A stretch of 30,893 nucleotides of DNA, taken from the NCBI RefSeq assembly GCF_000281045.1, contig NW_008246172.1, positions 78,442 through 109,334 of the forward strand, written 5' to 3'. Position numbers and translations under genes: made by a program. This document shows positions 21,788 to 30,893 of the stretch, in pieces. The stretch is from Saprolegnia diclina VS20. Taxonomy: Eukaryota; Oomycota; Saprolegniomycetes; Saprolegniales; Saprolegniaceae. The notes beneath the pieces were generated by a model, which did not search any database, was not told where the DNA came from, and saw nothing but the letters and a program-made list of their open reading frames with translations. Positions within the stretch are counted from its first letter, which is position 1. The number at the start of each line of letters is the position of its first letter.

Positions 21788-23617
21788 ATGGTGTCGCTCC
21801 GGTACCTGCTTGGCGTCGCTCTCGCCGCCATGACCCTTCTTCTGCTGGTGATCGTGCGGGATGCGGTCGAACGCCGCTTGCTGCTGGTCCCGTTGCGGTA
21901 TCTGCAGCAGCATTCCGTCGCCTTGTCACCCGACGAGCTTGACGACGAGTCGGACACCGACGACGTCGACGGCACTCCGTTCCTTCCTGGCTGGATCGAA
22001 AACTGCGTACCGTACGACATTGTCTCGACCGTCGACCCTGCTGGCGACGCCTCGATCACGTGGCGGACGCATCGGATGTACAAGAGCAGCAACGAGAACG
22101 ACGGCTGGGTCGAGTGCGGCGCCGGCAAAGGCCACGTGCAGTTCCGCGCCGTGGGCCAAGCGCAGTACGAATCCATCTACAGCACTGCCGACCGCGACGC
22201 CGACGGCAACATCACGACGCACGTCGTGTCTTTTGCCGTGCCCGACCCCGCCGCCGCCTACGAGTTTATCGTCGGGTCGCACCATCACGGGTACTCGAGC
22301 CGCCACCGACTCGGACACAACGTCGACTACTCGCTCTCGCACGGCTTTGCGTGTCGCCCAACGCGCGTTCACGCCGCGTACGGCGCGTCACCCAGCACAT
22401 TTACCATTCAATGGGCGACGCCGCCAGAGTGCACCAATGGCCGCCACGTCCTTGTCGTCCGTGAAGAGGCCGCCATCGATGACGCACAGGCGTCGCGGAC
22501 CTTTGTCGCAAATTCGATCGTGTTTGGCGCAAGGTACGAGCACGTCGCGCTGGCGGTGCAGCTCAAGAGCAACACGCGCTACGCCTACTACGTCGGCAAC
22601 GACGCGTACAGCCGGTCGATTCTCTATTCGTTCACGACGCCGCGCGGCATCGACGACGCGCCGGCACCGCTCCGGCTGCTCGTGACGGGCGACATTGGGT
22701 ACCAGAACGCCGCGACGCTGCCCATGATGCAATCGGAGGTCGCGAGTGGCGACATCGACGCCGTCATCTCGGTCGGCGACTACGCGTACAACTTGCACAG
22801 CGCGAAAGGCGTCGTCGGCGACATCTTTATGACCGAGATCGAGCCGATCGCGGCGACCGTGCCGTTCATGGTGGCCATGGGCAACCACGAAGTGAAGCAG
22901 CATTTCTCCCACTACACGTACCGCTTCCAGCTCATGCCCGCCAACGCTGGAACTGTCTCCATCCAAGGCCGCACTCTGCGCAACAACTGGTTCTACTCGT
23001 ACAACGTCGGGCTTGTGCACTTTGTCGTGGTCAACACCGAAGTCTATTTTACAAACCACGTCGACGAGCCCAGCATTGAGGCGCGTCAGCGCGCGTGGCT
23101 TCAAGACGACCTTGCGACCGCCAACGCCAACCGAACGGCGGCGCCGTGGATCATCGTCGTCGGCCACCGCCCACTCTACTGCACGTCCGACACTGAGTGC
23201 GACGGGCCGGCGCGCGTCCTCCGCCAGGCACTCGAGCCGCACTTCTTCGCGCACGGCGTGGACCTCTATTTATGCGGCCACCAGCACAACTACGAACGCA
23301 TGTTTGACATCTACGATGGCGTTACCGAGCGTCGGACACGCAACATGCGGGCGACGACGCACATCCTCACGGGCGCCGCGGGCCAAAGTCGCGTCCTTCC
23401 GGTCCGCAAGCCGTTTCTGCGGGCGGCCGCGCCGTGGGACGCCTTCCGCAACAACATTTTTGGCTACGGCCGGCTCACGATCGCCAACGCCACGCATTTG
23501 CACTGGGCGCAAGTTGAGTGCGACCCAGCCAACCCCGCAGCGTCGCATCTCAACGGCAAAGCTGTCGACGACGTCTGGCTCGTGCAGGAGCACCACGGCA
23601 GCTTTGCGTCCCCATAA
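21788..23617 (+). CDS. Purple acid phosphatase-like metallophosphoesterase, type II membrane or secreted
   Basis: Intronless, 609 residues from ATG 21788. Purple acid phosphatases hydrolyse phosphate monoesters with a two-metal centre and usually act outside the cell or in the secretory path. All five signature blocks are present in order: GDIG (about 301), GDYAY (about 330), GNHE (about 365), VVGHRP (about 457) and GHQHNYER (about 497), so all metal ligands are retained. An N-terminal fibronectin-like domain precedes the catalytic part (ITWRTHRMY, TFTIQWATPPEC), as in plant PAPs. The N-terminus has a strong hydrophobic segment after a short basic start (LLGVALAAMTLLLLVIV), followed by RDAVERR, which fits an uncleaved signal anchor better than a cleaved peptide. 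An acidic stretch (DELDDESDTDDVDG) follows. It is convergent with the kinase gene. Natural substrate is not evident. Confidence 0.95.
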   Translation: MVSLRYLLGVALAAMTLLLLVIVRDAVERRLLLVPLRYLQQHSVALSPDELDDESDTDDVDGTPFLPGWIENCVPYDIVSTVDPAGDASITWRTHRMYKSSNENDGWVECGAGKGHVQFRAVGQAQYESIYSTADRDADGNITTHVVSFAVPDPAAAYEFIVGSHHHGYSSRHRLGHNVDYSLSHGFACRPTRVHAAYGASPSTFTIQWATPPECTNGRHVLVVREEAAIDDAQASRTFVANSIVFGARYEHVALAVQLKSNTRYAYYVGNDAYSRSILYSFTTPRGIDDAPAPLRLLVTGDIGYQNAATLPMMQSEVASGDIDAVISVGDYAYNLHSAKGVVGDIFMTEIEPIAATVPFMVAMGNHEVKQHFSHYTYRFQLMPANAGTVSIQGRTLRNNWFYSYNVGLVHFVVVNTEVYFTNHVDEPSIEARQRAWLQDDLATANANRTAAPWIIVVGHRPLYCTSDTECDGPARVLRQALEPHFFAHGVDLYLCGHQHNYERMFDIYDGVTERRTRNMRATTHILTGAAGQSRVLPVRKPFLRAAAPWDAFRNNIFGYGRLTIANATHLHWAQVECDPANPAASHLNGKAVDDVWLVQEHHGSFASP

Positions 23618-23697
23618 CTTAAACCTCGTCATATTCTCGTTCACGACTGGTATTGTGAGCACCAACATGATCGGACGTGTGATCACATCGTGTCCAT

Positions 23698-23750
23698 CTG
23701 GTCTAGACCAGCTTAGTGACCGTCTAGAAACCGTCTAGAAACCGTCAGAA
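23698..23750. repeat. 14-bp palindrome next to an 11-bp tandem repeat
   Basis: CTGGTCTAGACCAG at 23698-23711 is a perfect palindrome. Eight bases later come two exact copies of ACCGTCTAGAA and a partial third, ACCGTCAGAA (23719-23750). They share TCTAGA. The block sits in the 234-bp spacer between two convergent genes, where it could affect transcript ends; no function is shown. Confidence 0.65.
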
Positions 23751-23851
23751 AGAGGAGATAAGCGATCAAATGTAGCTGGGGCGATCGCGACAAAGCCACA
23801 ACAGTTCACAGAATGGCCTTGATTCCAGTCACACACAAATGATAAGGGTTA

Positions 23852-24967
23852 CTACTTGCCGACGTCCGTGATCGCCGACGACAGATCGTTAAAATAGGCG
23901 TGCTTCATCGCGTCCGCGGCCGTGATGCGCTTGGCCGGGTCGTAGCGCAGCATTTGCTACAGTTGTTTCCAGTCAGCGCAAGAAGTTAGCTCACGAGTAC
24001 CTCGAGCAGGTCGAGGCCTGCGGGGTCGAGGGACGGCACGAGGTGCGCAAGGTTGTCCGGCGGTGGGTACATGGCAAAATCGGGCTACCCCAAATCAGCG
24101 TGCAACTAGCCTCCGTCTCGTACCTTGTACTCGGGCAGGTCGACCATGCCCGGGTAGATGTCGACCGTTGGCGTGCCGAGCAAACGAAAGATGCGGTCGA
24201 GCTGGTCGCCCTCGGACGTGCCTGCAAACAACGGGCCGCCGTTGGCCATCTCGGCGAAGATGCAGCCAATGCTCCAAATGTCCACGGGCGTCGAGTACTT
24301 CCTACCATTCCGCGTGAGCGTATCAAGGCGCATGGATGGTCGTACCGCGAGCCCATGAGCACGTCGGGCGACCGGTACCAAAGCGTCACGACTTCGTGTG
24401 TGTAGCTACATGCATACTGAGCTCGCTCTTCAGACAGCAAAGACGTGTACCTGCGAACTGGAATGCCAAAGGCGCGGGCGAGACCAAAGTCGGCGAGCTT
24501 CAGTTCGCCTTCACGGTTGATGAGCAGGTTCTGGGGCTTCAGGTCGCTGCAAATGGCACACCGTTAGAGCCACATGGACACGCGCGCGCGTACCGGTGCA
24601 AGACGCGGTGCTGGTGGCAGTACGCAATGCCCCGCAAGAGCTGAAAGAGGAAGCTCTTCAAAATGGGCTTCTCCAGACCCTTCTCGCACACGTCGAGGTA
24701 CTTCTTGAGGTCCTGGTCGAGGTACTCGAAGACGAGCGTGAGCTTGCGCTCCGTGTGCACAATGTTGTAGAGGCGCACAATGTTGGCGTGCTGGAGCTCC
24801 TTGAGCAGCGAGATCTCGCGGATCGCGGTCGACGGAATACCCTCGTCTTCGGCCTCGAGCCGGATCTTCTTGAGCGCAATGATCTCGCCCGTCACGCGGT
24901 CCTTGGCCTTGTACACGACGCCGTACGTCCCTTCGCCGACCTTCTCGAGCTTCTGGTACCGCTCCAT
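23852..24967 (-). CDS. PSTAIRE cyclin-dependent kinase (CDK1/PfPK5-like)
   Basis: Six exons on the minus strand: 24594-24967, 24451-24546, 24346-24405, 24124-24301, 24001-24084 and 23852-23956; 298 residues, the usual CDK1/2 length. Introns are 39-47 nt. It is a Ser/Thr kinase expected to bind cyclins and drive the cell cycle. Visible features: the glycine loop GEGTYG with inhibitory-type Thr14 and Tyr15, Lys33, the exact cyclin-binding PSTAIRE at 45-51, [21 protein letters not shown], and a T-loop [12 protein letters not shown] with the activating Thr. The following block reads [13 protein letters not shown], closer to the alveolate kinase PfPK5 and to CDK5/Pho85 (APD/PPDVL) than to the APEILLG of animal CDK1. 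The first five residues, MERYQ, fit the family start; the frame stays open upstream to 25054 but without similarity. Confidence 0.96.
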
Positions 24968-25943
24968 GATGCTCCAACCAAACTGACGGCGGCAGGCAGC
25001 GCCGGTTCGTATCCGGATGCTCGCCACAACTGGCCCGCCCACTCTCAATCTCAATGCCCTTTCTCAAGCTCCACTCGAACCCAACACGCGCGCGTGGGAG
25101 AGAGCATCTCGAATTTCGGTACAATTGTCGTACCCAGCGTGAGGGACCAAGAAGGCAATTCTCCCGTGGAAGCTGGCGGCGGCGGGTCCGCTGAAGGGGA
25201 TCCGCGCGGGTTGTTGAAGATGGAACCGACGTCTAGTACTGCGGTGTATGTGGACTTGGATGTACCGAGACACGCGACGTCAACTAACTGATCGAGGCAA
25301 ATCCCACCCAAGTGCAAACTCAACGCTCAAACTCAAAGCCAACTCGTAAAAGCGCGCCAGAATACCGCCGCTTCAACCGTCTTGCATCGTCTCCATCTGG
25401 TGGTGGATCGACACCATGCGAGCAACGGTGCGGCTCGGGCACGTGCGCGTTGATGTCGAGGGCCGCGTGCGGTGCAGCGCAATAATGGTGCAGCGAGTGA
25501 AGCGTACCACCGAGTCTGTGAGAGTCAGGTCCCGTCATGGCGCGTGCCGACGAGGCGCTGCAGCTATACGAGTCCACGACCATCAACGCAGCGTCACGAA
25601 CCATACCACGCAGGCGAATGCGCAACTCGTACTTGGCTTCCACGCTTGCCCGAAAGATGCGCTGGCTACCTGAGGTTTCTCTGCGGTGGGTGTCAGTAGG
25701 CTACGAGATGCCCGCGAGTACGTTCAATATGACGTGGGATCGCCTGCTGGTGCCCCATGCTGCCAGCTCACGAGCCCTGGCTCAATCGAAGCGACTTCAA
25801 CTTTGCCAAAAATCAACCGCACGGCGAAGAGTCGGTGTATGCATCTCATTGGCCAAAAATGCGTGGAATATGGCCAATCCGGATCAAGTTCAACGTGGAG
25901 TCACGTGAGAAGAATGCCCAGTTTAAAAGATCTTGACTACAAC
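24968..25943. other. Divergent intergenic region, possible small gene
   Basis: Nearly 1 kb between the divergent kinase and CBS/PB1 genes. Most frames overlap and are featureless. One candidate starts at 25537 (+) and is listed separately. A TTTAAAAG patch near 25922 could be a core promoter element for the CBS/PB1 gene. Confidence 0.4.
25537..25908 (+). CDS. Doubtful small protein, faintly LYR-like start
   Basis: The frame starts MARADEALQLYESTTINAAS and continues with a basic stretch (RTIPRRRMRNSYLASTLARK). The ALxLY pattern followed by Arg-rich helices is reminiscent of LYR-motif mitochondrial assembly proteins, but the motif's Arg is Glu here. The later part of the frame does not look natural. 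An exon end near 25675 joining the different frame RLRDAREYVQYD would suit an LYR protein better, but I could not find a phase-correct intron. Low confidence. Confidence 0.2.
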   Translation: MARADEALQLYESTTINAASRTIPRRRMRNSYLASTLARKMRWLPEVSLRWVSVGYEMPASTFNMTWDRLLVPHAASSRALAQSKRLQLCQKSTARRRVGVCISLAKNAWNMANPDQVQRGVT

Positions 25944-27991
25944 ATGCAGAGCACAACGCGGCCACGGGACCGCGCAGCAGCGACGGTCGTCTTCTCGACC
26001 AAGACGGCGACCCGGCGCGAGAGAGACACGAAGGAGGTCGAGGCCATGCTGACCCGCAGCCGCGAGAGCGCCCAGGACTCCGGCGAGGTCGAGGCGCATA
26101 GCAGCTTGCAGCTCGACCTCGACTTGACGCAAGTCTCGCGCGAGGAAAGCAGCGAGCTGGAAGGCAAGCCGCCCGCCAGCAATAGCGATTACAGTGAAGC
26201 CGCAACGCCGAGCCCAACGCCGATTCGGAAGCGCAGCCGGCGGTCGTCGCGGAAAAGCTCCAGCGCCGACAAGGAGCAGTCGACCATGAACGCGAGTGTC
26301 CGGCGCTTGCGGCCGTCAAAAGCGCTCCTGCAGCTCGAGACAGCGTCCGTATCCGAGTGCGTCCAAGCCATGGTCAAGTACCGCACCGAGGCGACCCTCG
26401 TCACGGATGCGTCGGGTACGCTGACGGGTATCTTGACCGATAAGGTACGTACCGCCGCATGGACGCATGAAGTCCTATGAGCCGAATATAGGACATTGCG
26501 CTCCGTGTCGTTGCGATGGGGCTCGACCCAGAGACGACGCTTGTCGTGGACGTCATGACGCTGAACCCGTCGTGCGTCTCGCCCCGTGCGTGCGCGATCG
26601 AAGCTCTCGAGCAGATGATTTCGGGCCAGTTCCGGCACTTGCCTGTGGCCGAGAACGGGATCGGTGCGCTCGCGTCTCCTCAATCAGTCGTTTAGTATTT
26701 GCCTAGTCGTGGGCATTTTGGACATTGCCAAGTGCCTCTACGATGCCATCTCCAAGATTGAGCAAGCCTACATTGCCTCGTCCAACCAGTTTACCGAAAC
26801 CTTGGTAAGTGCAACGTATTGTCATCGTATGGAGTCTCATCCTGATCCTGCAGATGGACGCCAACATGACGGGCACCGAGGCCAGCCTCTTTGAGATGAT
26901 GCGGGAATCGGTCTCGTGCCTGTAGCTTTTGTCATTCACCTCTCACATTCGTCCTAGCTCTTTTTGCCGACGCTGCGCAACATTATCGACGGGTCGGTCG
27001 ACGTGCCCGAGATTGCCGATGGCGCCACGACCCGCCAAGCCTCGCTCTTGATGCTGCAGAAGAACTCGAGCGCCGGTACGCGTATATCCTTTGAATGCGA
27101 GTGGTCACGCTCTGTCTAGTCATGGTGCTGCGGCCCAACGGCGAGATGGTCGGCATCCTCACGACCAAGGACCTCATGCGGCGCGTGCTCGCCGTCGGCA
27201 AGAGTCCGTCGAGCTGCCTCGTGCGCGACGCGATGACGGGCAACCCCGACTGCGCGCGCCTCGACACGACGATCCTTGACGCGCTCCACTCGATGCACGA
27301 CGGCAAGTTTCTCCACCTCCCGGTGCTCAACGACGACGGCGCGGTCGTCGGTCTCGCCGACGTGCTCCAAGTCACGTGCAGCGTCGTGCACCAAATGGGC
27401 AGCTTCCAGAAGCAGCACACGGCGAGCGGCAATCCGCTCTGGAACAAATTTTGGAACTCGATGTTCAACCCGCCGCCGCTACTGCCGCCGACGAACGAGG
27501 TGGCGGCAGTCGTTGCCAGCACGCCCGAAGTGCTCTTTGTGTACAAGCTCGTCGATCGCGACGGCAACACGCACCGCTTCACGGCGTCGGCGACGTCGTT
27601 GGCCGCGCTCAAGGAGCACGTCTCGGCGCGTCTCGGTGCGGCGGCGACGGTCCACTACATTGACGAAGACGATGGCGAAACCGTCTTGCTGTTTGTGGAC
27701 GCCGACCTCGAGCTCGCGGTCGCCCAAGCGCGCCGCCGGCGGGCGTCGTACGTGCGTCTCACGGTCAAGGAGCCCGTGGCAAAAGGGACGGAGGACGAGT
27801 TTGATATTGAGGCGCGTCTCCAGGCCTTGCCCGTGGACGAGACCAAGATGTCGCTCAAGCAGCCGGGGGCCGCGAGCGTCATGTCCGAGTCCAAGCTCCA
27901 GCGCCGCGCGAACCGTCAAAAGACGATGCTCGTCGCTGCGGTCGTCGGTGTCACGGGCGCCGCGTACGCTTTTTTGCGCAAGAAGGCGTAA
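25944..27991 (+). CDS. CBS/PB1-domain protein with C-terminal membrane anchor
   Basis: Six exons: 25944-26444, 26492-26663, 26707-26804, 26854-26910, 26958-27075 and 27120-27991; 605 residues. Introns are 43-49 nt. The N-terminus is low-complexity, charged and Ser-rich, with a basic patch (RKRSRRSSRKSSSADKEQ). Two Bateman modules follow, four CBS motifs in all (ASVSECVQAMVKYRTEATLV, GILTDKDIALRVVAMG, VLRPNGEMVGILTTKDLMRR, HLPVLNDDGAVVGLADVL); such modules usually sense adenine nucleotides. A PB1 domain follows (EVLFVYKLVDRDGNTHRF through HYIDEDDGETVLLFVDADLE), used for pairing with other PB1 proteins. The last 20 residues are a hydrophobic helix with a basic end (MLVAAVVGVTGAAYAFLRKKA), the form of a tail anchor in the mitochondrial outer membrane or ER. 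The architecture matches fungal and plant CBS-PB1 proteins of poorly known role. In-frame ATG 25914 is an alternative start. Confidence 0.92.
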
Positions 27992-28061
27992 ATGGTGCCG
28001 TAATATGAAGCATCAAGTGAGACGTTGGCCTGCGTTTGTTGTGCACTGCGTTCTACTACTG

Positions 28062-29157
28062 TTAAGTCGACTCTGTCTTCTCCGCAAGCTTGGCAAGGAT
28101 CAACGCCCGGATGTCGGCCTGCACGGACGATGGCAACTCGCGCGCAGAGGAAGCAACGCGAGGCACCTTGATTGGGCGTGGTGTGCCCGCGAGTTTGGCC
28201 ACCGCCTTGGGCTTCTCGACTGCCTTGGGCTCCTCCACCTTGGCCTTGGGCACAGGTGTCTTGTTGGCGGTTGCTACCTGCTTGGAAGCGTCGTTGATGG
28301 ACGTGGTCTTGGGAGGCAGATCGGTCACGACGGGAAACTACGCGGAACGAAATTGTCATGCAAGTCGAGGACGAAGGCGCGTACACGCGAGCGGTCGACG
28401 ATGAAGACGTAGGTGACGCACTGGTCGGGTTCGAATTTTTTAGCGTCCGGCTCGGTCGTGCGGTGGTTGTAGCCCGGGAAGAGCTGCATGCGGAACGGCC
28501 GGCGCTCCTTGACGACGAAGCCGTTGGCCCGCGCTTGGTCCTCGACGAGCCAGTTGGAGTACGGAGGCTTGGTTTTAAGCGTCACGTGCGCCTCGCCACG
28601 AAGCGCGAGCTTGGGCCGCGCGCTCTCGAAAAAGTCGAGCAGCAGAGCGCGGTTGATGTGAACGCGCTGCTCGCCGCTGTGCGGAAAGTTAAAGATGATG
28701 TAATCAAAGAGCGCCGGCACAGCATCCGAGTGCGGCAGCTTTGAGAGCTTCGTCGCATCGACGCCGTGCATCACATGCGCCTTGGCCTGCGTGATCGACT
28801 GGATGCAAGCGGCCGCGTTCGGGTACTTCTACTGACGCAATATAGAGCGTTGTGGAGCGAAATGCGTGACGCACCTTGCGCACTTCACTCGTCGAGTCGT
28901 ACGACGTTGCGACGAGGTTGGTGCCAGACCCGCCACGATGGGCCACGAGGCCCTTGGAGAACGAAAAGTCTAGGTAGGGTGAGCCTCTTAGCACGGACGG
29001 GGTGGCACGCACCGCCGTCGCCGAGCACGAGGATGCGATCCGCAGGCGTGTACAGCTGTACCGCAGCCTGCGTCTTGGAGCGCTTGTCCATCTTTTTGCC
29101 CTTGAGCTGCTTCACGGCCCGCGCGTCAAAGGCCGCGCCATGCTTCCGCTTACCCAT
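28062..29157 (-). CDS. BMT5-like 25S/28S rRNA uridine-N3 methyltransferase (DUF2431)
   Basis: Four exons on the minus strand: 29013-29157, 28875-28969, 28385-28828 and 28062-28337; 319 residues. Introns are 43, 46 and 47 nt. BMT5-family enzymes methylate a uridine of the large-subunit rRNA in the nucleolus using S-adenosylmethionine. The N-terminus is highly basic (MGKRKHGAAFDARAVKQLKG), fitting nucleolar location. The SAM-binding motif is ILVLGDGDFSFSKGL, followed by NLVATSYDSTSEVRKKYPNA, HGVDATKLS and the family hallmark FDYIIFNFPHSGEQ. The motif EAHVTLKTKPPYSNWLVED follows. The C-terminal tail is Lys/Pro/Ala-rich (VPKAKVEEPKAVEKPKAVAK). It is convergent with the CBS/PB1 gene, with 70 bp between stops, and divergent from the actin-related gene. 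Confidence 0.94.
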
Positions 29158-29540
29158 GCTGATGGAATTGAAATCAGGACACGCCGGATGATTGGTCATG
29201 TTGAACACGAAGTAAGGCTATTCACACGCAACTAAATGTGCCCATAACCTGACGTCTAAACATGTTTTGGAGAATGGAGCCGCGAATGCTCGTCAGATAT
29301 ACAGAAAACGCGTTCCTCTCATGCTGCGACAGAGCTATGTGCATCGTCTAGCGGCGATAGTGACAGCTACAAGGTTCCAACCGCGCAAAGGTGCGTTTTT
29401 CTATCCTCTAGCGTGGGATTGTAGTGTACCCCGGTGTATCAATTGAATCGCGCACGAAACGTCTTGCAACCTTGTGTGCCCCGGGGTGCATACGCCCACG
29501 TTGGCTACCACACACGCGATATTTTTTCCTCGGGCGCAGC
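29158..29540. promoter_or_regulatory. Divergent promoter between the BMT5-like and ARP4-like genes
   Basis: A 383-bp spacer between opposite start codons. A frame from 29424 reads in frame into the actin-related gene, but its first 39 residues lack similarity to the family. A tRNA-like stretch near 29336-29395 fails on the A and B boxes. No strong motif is seen. Confidence 0.4.
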
Positions 29541-30746
29541 ATGTACTGCGGCGACGAGGTCGGCGCCTTCGTCGGCGACGTTGGCTCGCTCAGCTCCAAG
29601 TTCGGCTACGCGGGCGAGGACACGCCCAACTGCATCGTCCCGTCGATCGTTGGCTCCAAGCCGAACGCCCCGCGATCGGTCCTTGGGCAGTCGGCCCTCT
29701 TCGCGGCAAGGGGCATTGACGCGCTACCCCAAGCCATCTCGCTCGTCGACGACAAGAACGCGTACGACTGGGACGTTGTGGAGACGCTCTGGACGCACGC
29801 CTTCGAGCAGCTGCATGCGAACCCGTCCGAACACGCGATTCTGGCGTCGCTCTCGCCCTTCGACATGGCGGTCGCGCCCAAGTACATGGAGTTGATGTTT
29901 GAGACCTTTCGCGCGCCGGCCTTTTTCGTCGCCAAGGACGCCGTGCTCAACGCGTTCTCGTTTGGCAAGTCGACGGCGCTCGTTGCGGATGTCGGCGCCG
30001 GTAGCACGCGCGTGGTGCCGGTCGTCGACGGGTTTGCGCTCCACGGATCGGCCCAGCGATCAGTTGTTGGCGGCGAAGCTTTGGGCCTTCAGCTGCAAAA
30101 GATGCTCCTCGACAAGCACAAGGTAGAGATCCAGCCTTGCGTACGAAAATATGGCGACGGCGACGTCCCCGCGGCGCCCGCTATGTCGGACGCGTACTTG
30201 CAGTTTCGGCGTCTCGAAGTCGTGCGCGACCTCAAGGAGTCCCTGTGCCTCATGCCCGAGACAACCTTGAATGAAGAGCTCGCCGAGTCGACTCCCGCAG
30301 ACCCGTACGAACTGCCCGATGGCCAGGTGGTGCTCGTCGGTAGCGAACGCTTCAAGATTCCGGAGAAGCTCATGCACCCAGACGTGATTGGCGCCGACTC
30401 GACAACCGTAGCGACGTCGTCCAAGGGCCTGCACCGTATGCTCTACAGCGCGCTGCAGTCGAGTGACGTGGATGTCCGCCGGGAGCTCTTGAACAACCTG
30501 ATCTTGTGCGGTGGCGGAAGCGCACTTCCCGGCCTCACGGAGCGCGTGCACTGGGAGATGAGCCAGCTTGTGCCGTCGAGCCTTAAGGTGCGCATCACGC
30601 AGATGACTCCGGTGGAGCGCAAGTTTAGTACGTGGATCGGGGGCTCGATCCTCGCGTCCCTCGGGTCGTTCCAGCAGCTCTGGGTCTCCAAGCGCGAATA
30701 CGAAGAACGGGGCGGCGACCACCTCGCGTCTTCGCGCTTCCTCTAG
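29541..30746 (+). CDS. Nuclear actin-related protein ARP4/BAF53 type
   Basis: An intronless 401-residue protein. ARP4 (BAF53, ACTL6) is a shared subunit of chromatin remodelers and histone acetyltransferase complexes such as SWR1, INO80 and NuA4. The start MYCGDEVGAFVGDVGSLSSK then FGYAGEDTPNCIVPSIVG closely matches the family pattern GGDEVGA...GYAGED. The actin fold continues with ATLSPF-like ASLSPFDMAV, the second phosphate loop LVADVGAGSTRVVPV, VVGGEALG, NNLILCGGGSALPGL and the C-terminal WIGGSILASLGSFQQLWVSKREYEE. It is slightly shorter than the human protein. The start at 29541 was chosen because similarity begins at the fourth residue. Confidence 0.94.
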   Translation: MYCGDEVGAFVGDVGSLSSKFGYAGEDTPNCIVPSIVGSKPNAPRSVLGQSALFAARGIDALPQAISLVDDKNAYDWDVVETLWTHAFEQLHANPSEHAILASLSPFDMAVAPKYMELMFETFRAPAFFVAKDAVLNAFSFGKSTALVADVGAGSTRVVPVVDGFALHGSAQRSVVGGEALGLQLQKMLLDKHKVEIQPCVRKYGDGDVPAAPAMSDAYLQFRRLEVVRDLKESLCLMPETTLNEELAESTPADPYELPDGQVVLVGSERFKIPEKLMHPDVIGADSTTVATSSKGLHRMLYSALQSSDVDVRRELLNNLILCGGGSALPGLTERVHWEMSQLVPSSLKVRITQMTPVERKFSTWIGGSILASLGSFQQLWVSKREYEERGGDHLASSRFL

Positions 30747-30893
30747 AAGTCGCACCGCCGAGCTGTAATTACTACTAGTGTACTCCTCTATTTAAGCATG
30801 TCCTTGCAAAGCCGTGTCTGTCAAGCGTCTCGAGTACTGGAGGCCACTCCTGCTTACTACCCCAAGAGCTAGACGAGATGACGTCCCGTACGT
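30747..30893. other. Right-edge intergenic sequence
   Basis: The last 147 bp hold the 3' flank of the actin-related gene, including a TATTTAAG patch near 30790. No gene or clear terminator signal can be supported. Confidence 0.4.

Noticed and set aside
27276-28412. Long plus-strand frame of 378 codons at the end of the CBS/PB1 gene
   Set aside because: It is an Arg/Ser-rich out-of-frame shadow of the CBS/PB1 coding exon, where the true frame has clear domain motifs.
29336-29395. Possible tRNA near CATCGTCTAGCGGC
   Set aside because: The internal A and B boxes do not match and no cloverleaf with a sensible anticodon arm could be drawn.

Overview
This window looks like nuclear DNA of a stramenopile, most probably an oomycete of the Saprolegnia/Aphanomyces type. 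That is an inference from gene content, GC-rich coding sequence, compact spacing and 41 tiny introns of 39-58 nt that can be placed by reading frame, 38 of which end in TAG. No single gene fixes the species. All genes are typical eukaryotic nuclear genes; I see no rRNA, tRNA, CRISPR array or intact mobile element.

Layout. At the left edge, on the minus strand, is the large 3'-truncated gene of a membrane-anchored protein whose ectodomain is a stack of about 15-residue Gly/Ser-rich beta-solenoid repeats (1-3817). A 177-bp divergent promoter carrying five ATTCGGCA-type repeats separates it from a site-2 protease gene (3995-5486, +). This is followed by a stand-alone mitochondrial-type MoaC (5504-6046, -), a GPN-loop GTPase of the GPN1 type (6303-7383, +) and a 12-exon RecQ helicase gene (7718-12206, +) that also encodes a GRF zinc finger and a duplicated helical motif.

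The most striking region is 12391-16851, on the minus strand. It holds three glutathione peroxidase genes, each with an in-frame TGA exactly at the catalytic selenocysteine position and each followed, within about 60 nt of its stop, by a hairpin with all SECIS hallmarks. A plain open-reading-frame scan cuts each of them in two. The third copy adds an N-terminal PH-like domain, giving a PH-GPx selenoprotein. A small unrecognised gene (15200-15751, +) lies between copies two and three.

The right half holds a TBC/ankyrin/zinc-binding Rab-GAP-like gene (17500-19527, -), an unresolved or broken hypothetical gene (20311-21239, -), an intronless purple acid phosphatase (21788-23617, +), a PSTAIRE cyclin-dependent kinase (23852-24967, -), a tail-anchored CBS/PB1 protein (25944-27991, +), a BMT5-like rRNA methyltransferase (28062-29157, -) and an ARP4/BAF53-type nuclear actin-related protein (29541-30746, +).

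The genes do not form one pathway. They are mostly housekeeping genes in alternating convergent and divergent pairs with very short spacers. The selenoprotein array is the one local functional cluster, and it points to peroxide or lipid-peroxide detoxification with one copy possibly steered to membranes.
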